From NCBI GenBank assembly GCA_022820645.1, contig JAJEFD010000004.1:1-47004 (forward strand): a stretch of 47,004 nucleotides of DNA, read 5' to 3'. The position numbers and the translations under genes are program-made. This DNA comes from Dehalococcoidia bacterium (GTDB lineage: Bacteria; Chloroflexota; Dehalococcoidia; Lucifugimonadales; Australimonadaceae). This document shows, piece after piece, positions 1 to 8,052 of the stretch (position 1 is the stretch's first letter; every line of letters begins with the position of its first letter). The notes below the pieces were generated by a model, which saw only the letters and a list, made by a program, of their open reading frames with translations, had not been told where the DNA came from and did no database searches.

Positions 1-1
1 G

Positions 2-358
2 GATACGGGCACGGTTGAGGAGGGAGGTACGTTATCGATCGAAGCGGCGGTCCTCCTTTCCAACGACTCCGACGCGGAGAGTGACAGGCTGCGCATCGTG
101 GCGGTTGGGGATGCGCGCAACGGTACGGTCTCGCTGGACGGGATGACCATCACCTACGAGCATGACGGCACCGAGACGACTGCGGGCAGTTTCACCTACA
201 CCGTCACCGACGGGGAGGACACCGCAACCGCAGCGGTAGAGATCACGGTTGTGCCCGTGGCCGATACGACGGCTCTTGTCTGGCTCATCATAGCGGCGGG
301 TGTGGTACTCGCCAGTGGCGGTGCTGTCGTCGTGCTGAGGAAGCGCAATCGAACCTAG
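2..358 (+). CDS. C-terminal fragment of a cadherin-like repeat surface protein
   Basis: The reading frame is open from the window edge, so the 5' end is missing; about 118 residues are visible. They form one Ig-like/cadherin-like (tandem-95 or VCBS type) repeat. It has the usual signs: an LSNDSDAESD segment, a TVSLDG strand, and SFTYTVTDGEDTATA followed by AAVEITV. A single hydrophobic segment (LVWLIIAAGVVLASGGAVVVL) and a basic tail (RKRNRT) follow, so the protein is probably anchored by its C-terminus with the repeats outside the cell. Such repeats serve in adhesion or as spacers in large surface proteins. The partner or substrate cannot be read from this fragment. Confidence 0.75.
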   Translation, partial: DTGTVEEGGTLSIEAAVLLSNDSDAESDRLRIVAVGDARNGTVSLDGMTITYEHDGTETTAGSFTYTVTDGEDTATAAVEITVVPVADTTALVWLIIAAGVVLASGGAVVVLRKRNRT

Positions 359-478
359 ATGCAACGCGGCGCCAAGCCTCTAGCCCCCCGATTTGACGAC
401 TGACGCTCGCGGGCGTACCTTCCCGATGTGCGCAGGCTGGCGCGTTCGCCTGCGTGGAATTCGTCAGAGGAGGACACC

Positions 479-1654
479 ATGACGACGAACTACGATCCGG
501 CAACTGCCCCGGTCTTCGAACGCATCGACACGTATGAGGAGTGGCAGCAGAACGAGGGCGTGAAGCTCCACGGCGGGCTCTACATCCGGGACCTCTATGC
601 CCTCGATCTCGAGTACTGGCCCCGCAAGGGCTGCTATGGCGCAGTCGTCTACCTCGACGGCGACGAGGAGACAGACGAGCACGTCATCGAGATCGAACCG
701 GCGGGCAAGACCAACCCCGAGCACCACATGTACAACGAGGTCATCTACGTCCTCAGTGGGCGCGGCGCTACCTCCGTCTGGTACGACGAGTCCCGGAAGC
801 AGACGTTCGAGTGGACGGAAGGCGCCTACTTCTCGATCCCCATGAACGCCTCGTACCAGCACTTCAACGGCAGTGGCACAGAGCCCACGCGCATGGTCTC
901 CGTCACCAACCTGCCCGGCATGATCCGCAAGTTCATCACGCCCGATTTCATCTGGAACAACCCCTACGTCTTCCCGGACCGCCTGACCGCCGACGAAGGG
1001 TGGGCCTCCGGCTCCGGCATGATGTACAAGGGCCGTGTGTGGGAGACCAACTTCCTGCCGGACGCGGCCAACATGCCGATGCCGGACTGGTCGGAGCGCG
1101 GCGCGGGCGGCACCAACATCATGCTGTCGCTGTCCGACAACACCGTCTCCTCCCACATCTCCGAGTTCCCGGTGGGCACCTACAAGAAGGCGCACCGCCA
1201 CGGCCCCGGCGCGCACCTGCTCATCACCGGTGGTGTCGGCTTCGCTCTCGTCTGGCAGAAAGAGGACATGTCCGACCTCGTGAAGGCGGACTGGCAGCGC
1301 GGCAGCCTCTACCTGCCGACCCAGGACTCCTACAGCGAGTACTTCCACCAGCACTTCAACGTCGGCACCACCCCCGCGCGCTACATCAACATGAGCCCGT
1401 CCAACTCCCGCAAGTACACCTACCAGCGCGGCATCAACGACCCCTCCCGCAGGGGTGAGATCCGCGCGATGGTGAGCATCAAGGAGGGCGGTATCCAGCT
1501 CGAGTACGAGGACGAAGACCCCCGCGTCCACGAGATCTTCGAGGCAGAACTGGCGAAGTATGGCCAGGAATGCCGCATGAAGAACCTCGTCGCGACCTGC
1601 ACCGGCGTCCCCGGCCCCGAGAACAAGAAGGGCGCGCTCCAGGACTACGACTAG
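479..1654 (+). CDS. Double-cupin domain protein (bicupin)
   Basis: A 391-residue soluble protein with two cupin barrels. The first carries H82-H83, E87 (HHMYNEVIYVLSGRG) and H128. The second carries AHRHGPGAHLL at about 238-248 and a late QHF at about 291-293. Both sets resemble the His/Glu metal ligands of cupin dioxygenases and isomerases. The start is ATG 479, preceded by AGAGGAGG at 466-473; an upstream in-frame GTG lacks such a site. It stands alone, 120 bp after a surface-protein gene and followed by a two-hairpin repeat and a strong terminator, so it is probably monocistronic. Bicupins include gentisate-type ring-cleaving dioxygenases and sugar-acid enzymes. I cannot choose a substrate. 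Degradative genes elsewhere in the window make an organic-acid or aromatic substrate plausible. Confidence 0.8.
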   Translation: MTTNYDPATAPVFERIDTYEEWQQNEGVKLHGGLYIRDLYALDLEYWPRKGCYGAVVYLDGDEETDEHVIEIEPAGKTNPEHHMYNEVIYVLSGRGATSVWYDESRKQTFEWTEGAYFSIPMNASYQHFNGSGTEPTRMVSVTNLPGMIRKFITPDFIWNNPYVFPDRLTADEGWASGSGMMYKGRVWETNFLPDAANMPMPDWSERGAGGTNIMLSLSDNTVSSHISEFPVGTYKKAHRHGPGAHLLITGGVGFALVWQKEDMSDLVKADWQRGSLYLPTQDSYSEYFHQHFNVGTTPARYINMSPSNSRKYTYQRGINDPSRRGEIRAMVSIKEGGIQLEYEDEDPRVHEIFEAELAKYGQECRMKNLVATCTGVPGPENKKGALQDYD

Positions 1655-1663
1655 CGACTCTCT

Positions 1664-1720
1664 TCCCCTCTCCCTTGAGGGGAGAGGGTGCCGCCGTTCG
1701 CGGCGGCGGGTGAGGGTGAA
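1664..1720. repeat. Family B two-hairpin repeat element
   Basis: Two adjacent hairpins: CCCTCTCCC/GGGAGAGGG at 1666-1688 and CCGCCG-TTCG-CGGCGG at 1691-1706, then a GGGTGAGGGTGAA tail. The same architecture, with a different but still paired second stem, occurs at 46425-46477. It lies directly after the bicupin stop codon. Confidence 0.7.
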
Positions 1721-1725
1721 TCTTC

Positions 1726-1751
1726 GGGGGCGGCCACAAGGCCGCCCCCTT
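1726..1751 (+). terminator. Strong hairpin terminator after the bicupin gene
   Basis: A perfect 10-bp stem, GGGGGCGGCC (1726-1735) with GGCCGCCCCC (1740-1749), closes an ACAA loop and is followed by TTAT. The stem is very stable but the T-run is short. It separates the bicupin gene from gpsA. Confidence 0.65.
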
Positions 1752-1810
1752 ATCGCCTCCCTGTCGCTCCCGCGCGACGTTAGAATCGCCTCTGCCGTGG
1801 GAGGCGGTGC

Positions 1811-2827
1811 ATGACCTCAGCAGAGCAACAGGGGCCCGTTGCGGTCGTCGGCACGACGTCGTGGGGCGGAACGCTCGCCCTCATCCTGGCGCGACGCGGC
1901 GTCGACGTGCGACTGCTCGCGCGCTCGGACGCCGAGGCGCAGCGGCTCGCGTCGGACGGCGAGCTCACGGCGCGGCTGCCGGGCCACCCCTTCCCACCGT
2001 CACTCCGCGTGACAGCGGACTGGGCCGAGGGCATGGACGGCGCGCCGTTCGTCGTCTTCGCGGTGCCGAGCCACACCCTGCGCGACAACGCCCGCCGGGC
2101 CGCGCCCCACGTCCCATCGGACGCCATAGTCATCTCCGCGTGCAAGGGACTGGAGCAGGGAACGTTCAAGCGCATGAGCGTGGTGCTCGCCGAGGAACTG
2201 CCCGGCGCCGCGTCGACCCTCTGCGCGCTCTCCGGCCCCAATCTCGCCCGCGAGATCGTGCGTGGTTTGCCGTCGGCAACGGTCATCGCGTCTGCGTCCC
2301 CCGAGGCGGCGTCATCGGTCCAGCGGCTGTTCAACTCGCCGACGTTCCGCGTCTACACGAACGCCGACATCATCGGGACGGAGCTGGGCGGTACGCTGAA
2401 GAACGTCATGGCCATCGGCGCGGCCATCTGCGACGGCATGGCGCTCGGCGACAACGCGAAGGCGGCGTTCGTCACACGGGGACTCGCGGAGATGGTGCGG
2501 CTGGGGGTCGCGGCGGGCGCGCAGGCTGCGACGTTCGCGGGCACGGCCGGCTTCGGCGACCTCATCGCGACCTGCTACAGCAACCTCAGCCGCAACTACC
2601 GCGTCGGACTCGCGCTCGCTGAGGGACGCACGCTCGAAGAGGCGATCGAGTCGCTCGGCGGGCAGGTCGCCGAGGGCGTCGGCACAACCTCCGCGGCGCT
2701 GGAGATGGCGAACGCGCTCGGCGTCGAGGCCCCCATCGCTGCCGCGACCGCCCGTGTCCTCTTCGACGGCGCGTCGCCCCAGGATGCGCTCCTCGAACTG
2801 ATGGCCCGCGCGCCAAAGCAGGAGTAG
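1811..2827 (+). CDS. gpsA: Glycerol-3-phosphate dehydrogenase [NAD(P)+]
   Basis: A 338-residue cytosolic enzyme, the usual family length, that reduces dihydroxyacetone phosphate to sn-glycerol-3-phosphate for phospholipid synthesis. Signatures are the N-terminal nucleotide loop GTTSWGGT (14-21), CKGLEQGT (111-118), SGPNLAREI (141-149), GTLKNVMAIG with K197 as probable catalytic lysine, GFGDLIATC (248-255) and SNLSRNYRVG (257-266). The second Gly of the usual GxGxWG loop is Thr here. The start is ATG 1811 behind GGGAGGCGG; a -10-like TAGAAT lies at 1781-1786 without a clear -35. The stop codon lies in a 15-bp palindrome (2824-2838) that also holds the stop of the convergent gene. Confidence 0.93.
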   Translation: MTSAEQQGPVAVVGTTSWGGTLALILARRGVDVRLLARSDAEAQRLASDGELTARLPGHPFPPSLRVTADWAEGMDGAPFVVFAVPSHTLRDNARRAAPHVPSDAIVISACKGLEQGTFKRMSVVLAEELPGAASTLCALSGPNLAREIVRGLPSATVIASASPEAASSVQRLFNSPTFRVYTNADIIGTELGGTLKNVMAIGAAICDGMALGDNAKAAFVTRGLAEMVRLGVAAGAQAATFAGTAGFGDLIATCYSNLSRNYRVGLALAEGRTLEEAIESLGGQVAEGVGTTSAALEMANALGVEAPIAAATARVLFDGASPQDALLELMARAPKQE

Positions 2828-2834
2828 GGATTCC

Positions 2835-3839
2835 CTACGTGTCCAGCAGGGTAGGGGCCATCAGTTCCTCGATGCTCACGACGCGCGGAGTGAGCCCCTG
2901 CTCGGTCGAGTACGCGAGCGCCGTCTCCAGCGTGTGACGGATCCCCGCGACGCCGTACGGGAAGAGGTCCGTCGTCAGCGCGGAGCGTGAATTCGACGGC
3001 AGCAGTCCCGCGTCGATGAACGGGTGCGTCTGTTCGAGCGTCCGCGTCATCCACAGCTCCTTCGCCTTCACGAAGGCGTCGTACAGGTTCCGCGCCGCCC
3101 ACGGGTGCTGCTCGTAGAGCGACCGCCGCATGATGACGACGTGGTTGATGGGGTAGATGCCCGTCTTCGCGTAGTAGCGCGCCGACTCCGCGAGCGGGTC
3201 GGGGAAGAGCGTCCGTACCTTCTCGTGAGTGCGCAGGTCGAGCGTGCTCCGGTTGATGCCGCCTCCGCCGTAGAAGTAGACGTAGATGGCGTCCAGCTCG
3301 CCGTTCGCCATCATGCCGCCGAGGTTCTGGTCCTTCGCCGGGTCCATGTAGTGGAGCGTGACGCCGGGCGGCGGCTCGAACCCCGTCGCTCCGCCGTGGC
3401 TCAGCTCCTGCGTACGCTCCATCCACCATTCGACGTCCGACGGCGCGACGCCGTACTCGTGCTGGAAGAAGCCCCGGGCCCAGAGCGCCGCCGTCTGCTG
3501 GTACTCGTTGACGCCCACGCGCTTTCCCTTGAGGTCGGCGGGCGACTCGATGCCCGCGTCCGTGCGGATGAGCGCGCCGGTGCCGAAGAACGTCCGTGTG
3601 GTGCAGATCGGAAGCGTCACCCAGTCGCGGTTCCCCTGCGCGGTGATGATGGCCAGCGAGGAGAGCGACATCTCCGAGACGTCGAACTCCTGGTGCGTGA
3701 GTTGCCGGTGGAACGTCTCCGCCGGGCCCGACGCCGTCGGGATGAGCTCGATGCCCTCCGGCTTGATGGTGCCGTCCATGATAGGGCGGCTGCGCGGGTT
3801 GGGCGCGAACGCGAGGCTGAACGTCGGTTTCGTGGTCAT
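2835..3839 (-). CDS. 4,5-dihydroxyphthalate decarboxylase-like / periplasmic-binding-fold protein
   Basis: A 334-residue protein resembling the Pht5-type group, which has a type II periplasmic-binding fold and includes some annotated phthalate-path decarboxylases. Family-like segments are LAFAPNPRSRPIMDG near the N-terminus, GLKGKRVGV-type DLKGKRVGVNEY in the middle, and a late region with the INHVVIMRR strand. There is no signal peptide, so it is probably cytosolic. The start is ATG 3839 with AAGGAGCG just upstream; longer in-frame starts run into non-conserved sequence. It has no operon partner: it converges on gpsA with a 7-bp gap and is followed upstream by a long gap. The fold and family are fairly clear, but the substrate and even the decarboxylase activity are inference; it could be an ABC substrate-binding protein. 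Confidence 0.65.
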   Translation of the reverse strand: MTTKPTFSLAFAPNPRSRPIMDGTIKPEGIELIPTASGPAETFHRQLTHQEFDVSEMSLSSLAIITAQGNRDWVTLPICTTRTFFGTGALIRTDAGIESPADLKGKRVGVNEYQQTAALWARGFFQHEYGVAPSDVEWWMERTQELSHGGATGFEPPPGVTLHYMDPAKDQNLGGMMANGELDAIYVYFYGGGGINRSTLDLRTHEKVRTLFPDPLAESARYYAKTGIYPINHVVIMRRSLYEQHPWAARNLYDAFVKAKELWMTRTLEQTHPFIDAGLLPSNSRSALTTDLFPYGVAGIRHTLETALAYSTEQGLTPRVVSIEELMAPTLLDT

Positions 3840-4592
3840 GGAGCGCTCCTTCGTGTTGGCTGGGCGACGCGGGACAGGGATGCGGCGCCCATGGGAGTTT
3901 ACCTGCCCGGAGCGGCCTGCACAGGAGTGCGGGAACCCTGAATAGCGCATTTGAGAATTGCTCAGCACGCTCCAGCACTGCGGATATGGGCACGGAAAAC
4001 ACTGGCTCAGGGCGAAATACGGCATTGACATGGTGCGAACGCGAAACGGCGGCGGCGTTGTCGGGGCCGGTGGTGCTCCTCCACCTGTACTGCCAGAGTG
4101 GGTGCTTCTTGACGGCCTCGCTTGTGATTGCCCCGGCCCGGCGCCGGTGCTCTGACCTGGCTGGTCGTGCTGAGCATGGTCATGGCCTTGCCCACGCTGA
4201 CCATCGCTAAGACTGCATGTAGGCGTCGATTTATGACGGTATCGAACTTTCCTGTTGACGGATTCGGTAAGTTGACACCCTCCAACACTCCTGCCTATGG
4301 TAGGCGGTGACCCGCCGCCCGATCGGCTGGCTGCAAGCTAATACCGAGGTAAAACAAACCGGTCCCTGCAGCCCCGTCGCAAGGCCGAACACCAGGCGCG
4401 TCACCCCCCATTCGGTAATAGCCGAACAAGAGATTCCTCTCCGCTACGCCCTGACTTCCCCGTAAAGGATGCTCCTCAGCAAGCGTGACGAAGGGATGTT
4501 GCGCGCCTTGCGCACAGTGAGATGGCAATCTCGAACAACAAGCCCCCCGGCAGGAGAAGGCCTCCGAGCTGGGTACGAAGAGAGGTGAACGG
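3840..4592. other. Gene-free 750-bp gap between divergent genes
   Basis: No convincing gene. Short open frames here have no ribosome site, no recognisable domain and atypical composition. The right half contains the candidate promoter at 4272-4301 and would give the ABC importer mRNA a leader of about 285 nt. That leader contains small hairpins such as GGCGG-TGAC-CCGCC near 4303-4317 and TTCGG-TAATAG-CCGAA near 4411-4426. I could not match it to any riboswitch class I know. Confidence 0.6.
4272..4301 (+). promoter_or_regulatory. Candidate sigma-70 promoter for the peptide ABC operon
   Basis: TTGACA at 4272-4277 and TATGGT at 4296-4301 are separated by 18 bp, upstream of the importer operon in the correct orientation. 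The start codon is about 285 nt downstream. Confidence 0.45.
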
Positions 4593-6170
4593 ATGAGAGA
4601 GAGAACAGACAGGACGATAGTCAGCGCCCGGTGGCCGCGCCTCATGGCGCTCAGCGGGCTTGTTATCGCATTGCTCCTGATGATCGGCGCATGCGGAGAC
4701 GACGGAGAGGGCGGCAGTACAGGTTCCGGCGACGTGAAGGCGGGCGGAACGCTCACCGTAACGCTGGTGTCGGAGAACAACACGCTCGATCCGCCCATCA
4801 CGCTCGGCACGGCGGACACCCTCATTACGCAGCAGATGTACGACAACCTGCTGATGATCCAGCCGGACCTCTCCATGAAGCCTGAGCTGGCCACGTCGTG
4901 GGAACCCAACGAGGACCTCTCGTCCTGGACGTTCCAACTGCGGGAGGGCGTGACATTCCACAACGGCAAGGAGTTCAAGGCTGAGGACGTCGTGTTCTCG
5001 TTCAACCGCCTGCTGGACCCGGTGATCGACTCCCCCGCGCGGCCCACGTTCGAAGTCATCGAGAACATGGAGATCATCGACGACTACACGATCCGGTTCG
5101 ACCTGGTCAGCCCCAGCGCGTTCTTCCCCGAGGTGCTCTCCATCTACCAGGCGAGGATCCTTCCGTCGAACGTCGACCTCGACACGCTGACGCTCGGAGG
5201 CGTCGGGACGGGCCCCTTTATCCTGGAGGAGTATCTGCCCGGTCAGCGGACGGTGCTCTCGAAGAACCCCGACTACTGGGACGAAGGCAAGCCGTACCTG
5301 GATGAGGTCGTGTTCCAGCTGATCCCGGACCCGTCGACCCGGGCGGAAGCGCTCAAGAGCGGCGACGTGGACGTGATCTACCAGCTCGAGCCGCCTACTG
5401 CTCCCAGCATCGAGGCTAACCCCGGAACCGTGGTGCTGGAAACGGCCAGCTCCTCGCACATCGGGCTGGACCTCGGCAACTGGGAAGCCCCGTTCGACAA
5501 CAAGAAGGTGCGGCAGGCCTTCCAGGCCGCGACCGACCGTGAAGCCATCCGCCAGGCTGCGCTCTTCGGCCGGGGCAGCATCGCCTACGACCACCCGATA
5601 GCGCCGAACGACCCGATGTTTACCGATGAGTGCAAGCCTCCGGACTACGACCCCGAACTTGCGAAGCAGTTGCTGGCCGAGGCCGGCTACCCGGACGGGA
5701 TAGAAGTCACCCTGTACACCGGAAACGTCGGCCCGGGGATGCTGGAACAATCGGTTGCCTTCAAGGAGGGAGCGGCGCCGGCAGGCATCAACGTGAACCT
5801 CGTCCAGAGGCCGGAAGACCAGTTCTGGGCGAACACCTGGTTGATCGAGAACTTCACCGTGGTGTACTGGTTCGGCCGGACACCCGACCAGGCGCTCAGC
5901 ATCCAGTACATGAGCGACTCTACCTGGAACGCTCCGCGCTACTACAACGACGAGCTCGACGCGCTCATCGTCAAGGCCCGCGGGCAGGTGGACGATGCCG
6001 AGCGTGCGGAGACGTACAAACAGGTCCAGTGCATCCTGGTCGAAGACGTTCCGCGCCTTGTAACCGCCTTCCAGCCGGTGCTCTACGGCGAGCGGGACGA
6101 CGTCCGCGGCGTACTGCCGCACCCGCTGGGCTGGCTCATCCTGAACGAAGCATGGCTCGACAGGGAGTGA
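4593..6170 (+). CDS. Peptide/nickel-type ABC transporter substrate-binding lipoprotein
   Basis: A 525-residue SBP_bac_5 family protein that captures the ligand outside the membrane and hands it to the permeases encoded next. Residues 15-34 form a lipoprotein signal with lipobox LIGAC-like MIGAC and lipidated C34. Typical family segments follow: GGTLTVTL, LDPPITLGTADT, YDNLLMIQPDLSMKPELATSW, TFQLREGVTFHNGKEFKAEDVVFS-type motif, and late YNDELDAL. The start is ATG 4593 after AGAGGTG at 4581-4587. It is the first gene of a four-gene operon. Family members bind di- or oligopeptides, nickel, opines or plant sugars; ligand identity cannot be read here. Confidence 0.9.
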   Translation: MRERTDRTIVSARWPRLMALSGLVIALLLMIGACGDDGEGGSTGSGDVKAGGTLTVTLVSENNTLDPPITLGTADTLITQQMYDNLLMIQPDLSMKPELATSWEPNEDLSSWTFQLREGVTFHNGKEFKAEDVVFSFNRLLDPVIDSPARPTFEVIENMEIIDDYTIRFDLVSPSAFFPEVLSIYQARILPSNVDLDTLTLGGVGTGPFILEEYLPGQRTVLSKNPDYWDEGKPYLDEVVFQLIPDPSTRAEALKSGDVDVIYQLEPPTAPSIEANPGTVVLETASSSHIGLDLGNWEAPFDNKKVRQAFQAATDREAIRQAALFGRGSIAYDHPIAPNDPMFTDECKPPDYDPELAKQLLAEAGYPDGIEVTLYTGNVGPGMLEQSVAFKEGAAPAGINVNLVQRPEDQFWANTWLIENFTVVYWFGRTPDQALSIQYMSDSTWNAPRYYNDELDALIVKARGQVDDAERAETYKQVQCILVEDVPRLVTAFQPVLYGERDDVRGVLPHPLGWLILNEAWLDRE

Positions 6171-6187
6171 AAGGCAGGTAACGGCAA

Positions 6188-7132
6188 ATGACGCGGTTCC
6201 TGGTGAGGCGCATCAGCCTGATAGTCGTGACCCTTCTTGTGGTCTCGACAGCCATCTTCGCCATCACGGAGATCCTGCCCGGCGACGTCGCGCAGATGGT
6301 CATGGGGCAAGGCGCCACCGAACAGAACCTGAAGCACATCCGGGAGACGCTTGGCCTGGACCGCCCCGCCCCCGTCCGCTACCTGGACTGGATCGGCGGG
6401 GTGGTCCGGGGCGACATGGGCCACTCCTTCGTCCAGAAGATCCCCGTGACTGAGGTGATTGAACCCAGGCTGGCGAACTCGCTGATCCTTGCGGCCTTCG
6501 CCTTCCTCGTCGCGGTCCCCTCGGCCGTTGCCATAGGCGTATGGATGGGGGTGCGGCAAGGATCGAAGACGGACCACGCCGTGTCGGTTGGAAGCCTCGT
6601 TGCCATCTCGCTGCCCGAGTTCGTGACGGGAGTCCTGTTGATTATCGTGTTCTCTTCGTTCCTCGGCTGGCTCCCCTCATCGAGTGCGATCCTGCCGGGG
6701 ACGAGCCCGCTCACGAGACCCTTGATCCTCGTGCTCCCCACGCTGACGCTGACCGGTGTGCTGTTCGCGTACATCATGCGGATGACGCGGGCCAACGTCA
6801 TCGAGGTACTGAATACGCAATACGTTCGCACGGCGGTGCTGAAGGGATTGCCGATGCGGCGCGTACTGCTCCGTCACGTCGTCCCGAATGCCATGCTCCC
6901 GACGATCAGTGTGATTGCCGTGAACATGGGGTGGATGCTCGGCGGGCTCATCATCGTGGAGAACGTCTTCGCATACCCTGGTCTGGGACAGCTGCTCCTG
7001 ACTGCCATCAACACGCGCGACGTTCCTCTGTTGCAGACTCTCGCGCTCATCATCGCGGGGACGTACGCACTCAGTAATCTCGTGGCGGACCTCAGCTACG
7101 GCGCCCTCGATCCGCGGATAAGGTTGACGTGA
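6188..7132 (+). CDS. ABC transporter permease, DppB/OppB type
   Basis: A 314-residue inner-membrane permease. The N-terminal region (FLVRRISLIVVTLLVV, then ILPGDVAQMVMGQGAT) is the OppB-type first transmembrane segment and periplasmic loop. The BPD_transp_1 domain follows, with the EAA coupling loop around RTAVLKGLPMRRVLLRHV, which docks on the ATPase. The C-terminus (YGALDPRIRLT) matches the family's YALLDPRIR ending. It begins 17 bp after the substrate-binding gene and its stop overlaps the next start (TGATG), so the genes are translationally coupled. It should pair with the next permease as a heterodimer. Confidence 0.92.
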   Translation: MTRFLVRRISLIVVTLLVVSTAIFAITEILPGDVAQMVMGQGATEQNLKHIRETLGLDRPAPVRYLDWIGGVVRGDMGHSFVQKIPVTEVIEPRLANSLILAAFAFLVAVPSAVAIGVWMGVRQGSKTDHAVSVGSLVAISLPEFVTGVLLIIVFSSFLGWLPSSSAILPGTSPLTRPLILVLPTLTLTGVLFAYIMRMTRANVIEVLNTQYVRTAVLKGLPMRRVLLRHVVPNAMLPTISVIAVNMGWMLGGLIIVENVFAYPGLGQLLLTAINTRDVPLLQTLALIIAGTYALSNLVADLSYGALDPRIRLT

Positions 7133-8052
7133 TGGCAGCTCCGGCGACTTCCCCCAGGATGCAGTTGGGCCCGCTCGATGCGGCAACGTCGATAGCGTCT
7201 GCCCTGCTGCGGGCGCTTGCCTCACTGGTACGGCTTGCGCTCCGCACTCCGGCGGGCAGGATCGGCTTGCCGCTGGTGGTCCTGCACGTGGTCCTCGCGT
7301 TGTTCGGTCAGGCTCTGGCGCCATACCCGCCAACGCAGTTCCACATCGAGGACCATCAGCTGGAAGGGCCGTCGCTCCAATTCCTGCTCGGCACCGACCA
7401 GTTCGGCAGGGACGTGCTCAGCAGGGTGATGTCGGGCGCCACGTCGCTGATCTCGGTGGCAGCGGCGGGCGCGTTGCTCGGCATCGCCCTGGGTACCGTC
7501 GTCGGGATGAGCAGCGGGTACAAGGGAGGGCGCACGGACGAGGTGGTGATGCGCGTCATGGACGCCATGATGTCGTTCCCCTCGCTGCTGATAGCGCTCC
7601 TGGTGCTCACGAGCCTCGGGCCGAACCCCATCAACATCGCCGGCACCATCGGCATCGTGTTCATCGCGCCTGTTGCCCGGGTGATGCGCTCCTCCACGCT
7701 GGCGGTGAAGAGCCTCGAGTTCGTCGATGCTGCGCGGCTGCGCGGCGAGCCGAACGTCTACATCATCTTCCGGGAGATCCTCCCCAACACGCTGCCGGTC
7801 CTCGCCGTGGAGGCGTCGGTCCGGTTCAGCTACTCGATCCTGCTGGTCGCGTCGCTCGGGTTCCTCGGACTCGGCGTACAGCCGCCGTCCTCGGACTGGG
7901 GGCTCATGATCAGCGAGAGCCGTATCTTCATCACCGGGGCTCCATGGGTTGCGCTTGCGCCGGCAGCCGCGGTCGCGTCGCTCGTGATCGGGGTCAACCT
8001 GCTGGCGGACGGCATCAAGCAGGCAAGGGAGTTGCCAAAGAGGGAGGCGTAA
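7132..8052 (+). CDS. ABC transporter permease, DppC/OppC type
   Basis: A 306-residue second permease of the importer. A short N-terminal segment with one transmembrane helix (OppC_N-like) precedes the GTDQFGRDVLSRVMSGA signature, found in nearly all DppC/OppC proteins. The permease domain follows, with an EAA loop near FVDAARLRGEPNVYIIFREI. ATG 7132 overlaps the previous stop as TGATG; GTG 7129 is an alternative start three bases earlier. The stop overlaps the next ATG as TAATG. Overlaps on both sides fix its place in the operon. Confidence 0.92.
   Translation: MAAPATSPRMQLGPLDAATSIASALLRALASLVRLALRTPAGRIGLPLVVLHVVLALFGQALAPYPPTQFHIEDHQLEGPSLQFLLGTDQFGRDVLSRVMSGATSLISVAAAGALLGIALGTVVGMSSGYKGGRTDEVVMRVMDAMMSFPSLLIALLVLTSLGPNPINIAGTIGIVFIAPVARVMRSSTLAVKSLEFVDAARLRGEPNVYIIFREILPNTLPVLAVEASVRFSYSILLVASLGFLGLGVQPPSSDWGLMISESRIFITGAPWVALAPAAAVASLVIGVNLLADGIKQARELPKREA

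Noticed and set aside
4022..4050. TTGACA at 4025 as a promoter
   Set aside because: No -10 box at suitable spacing and no gene close downstream.
4300..4592. Cobalamin, TPP or SAM riboswitch before the ABC operon
   Set aside because: None of the conserved core boxes of these classes could be found by eye.
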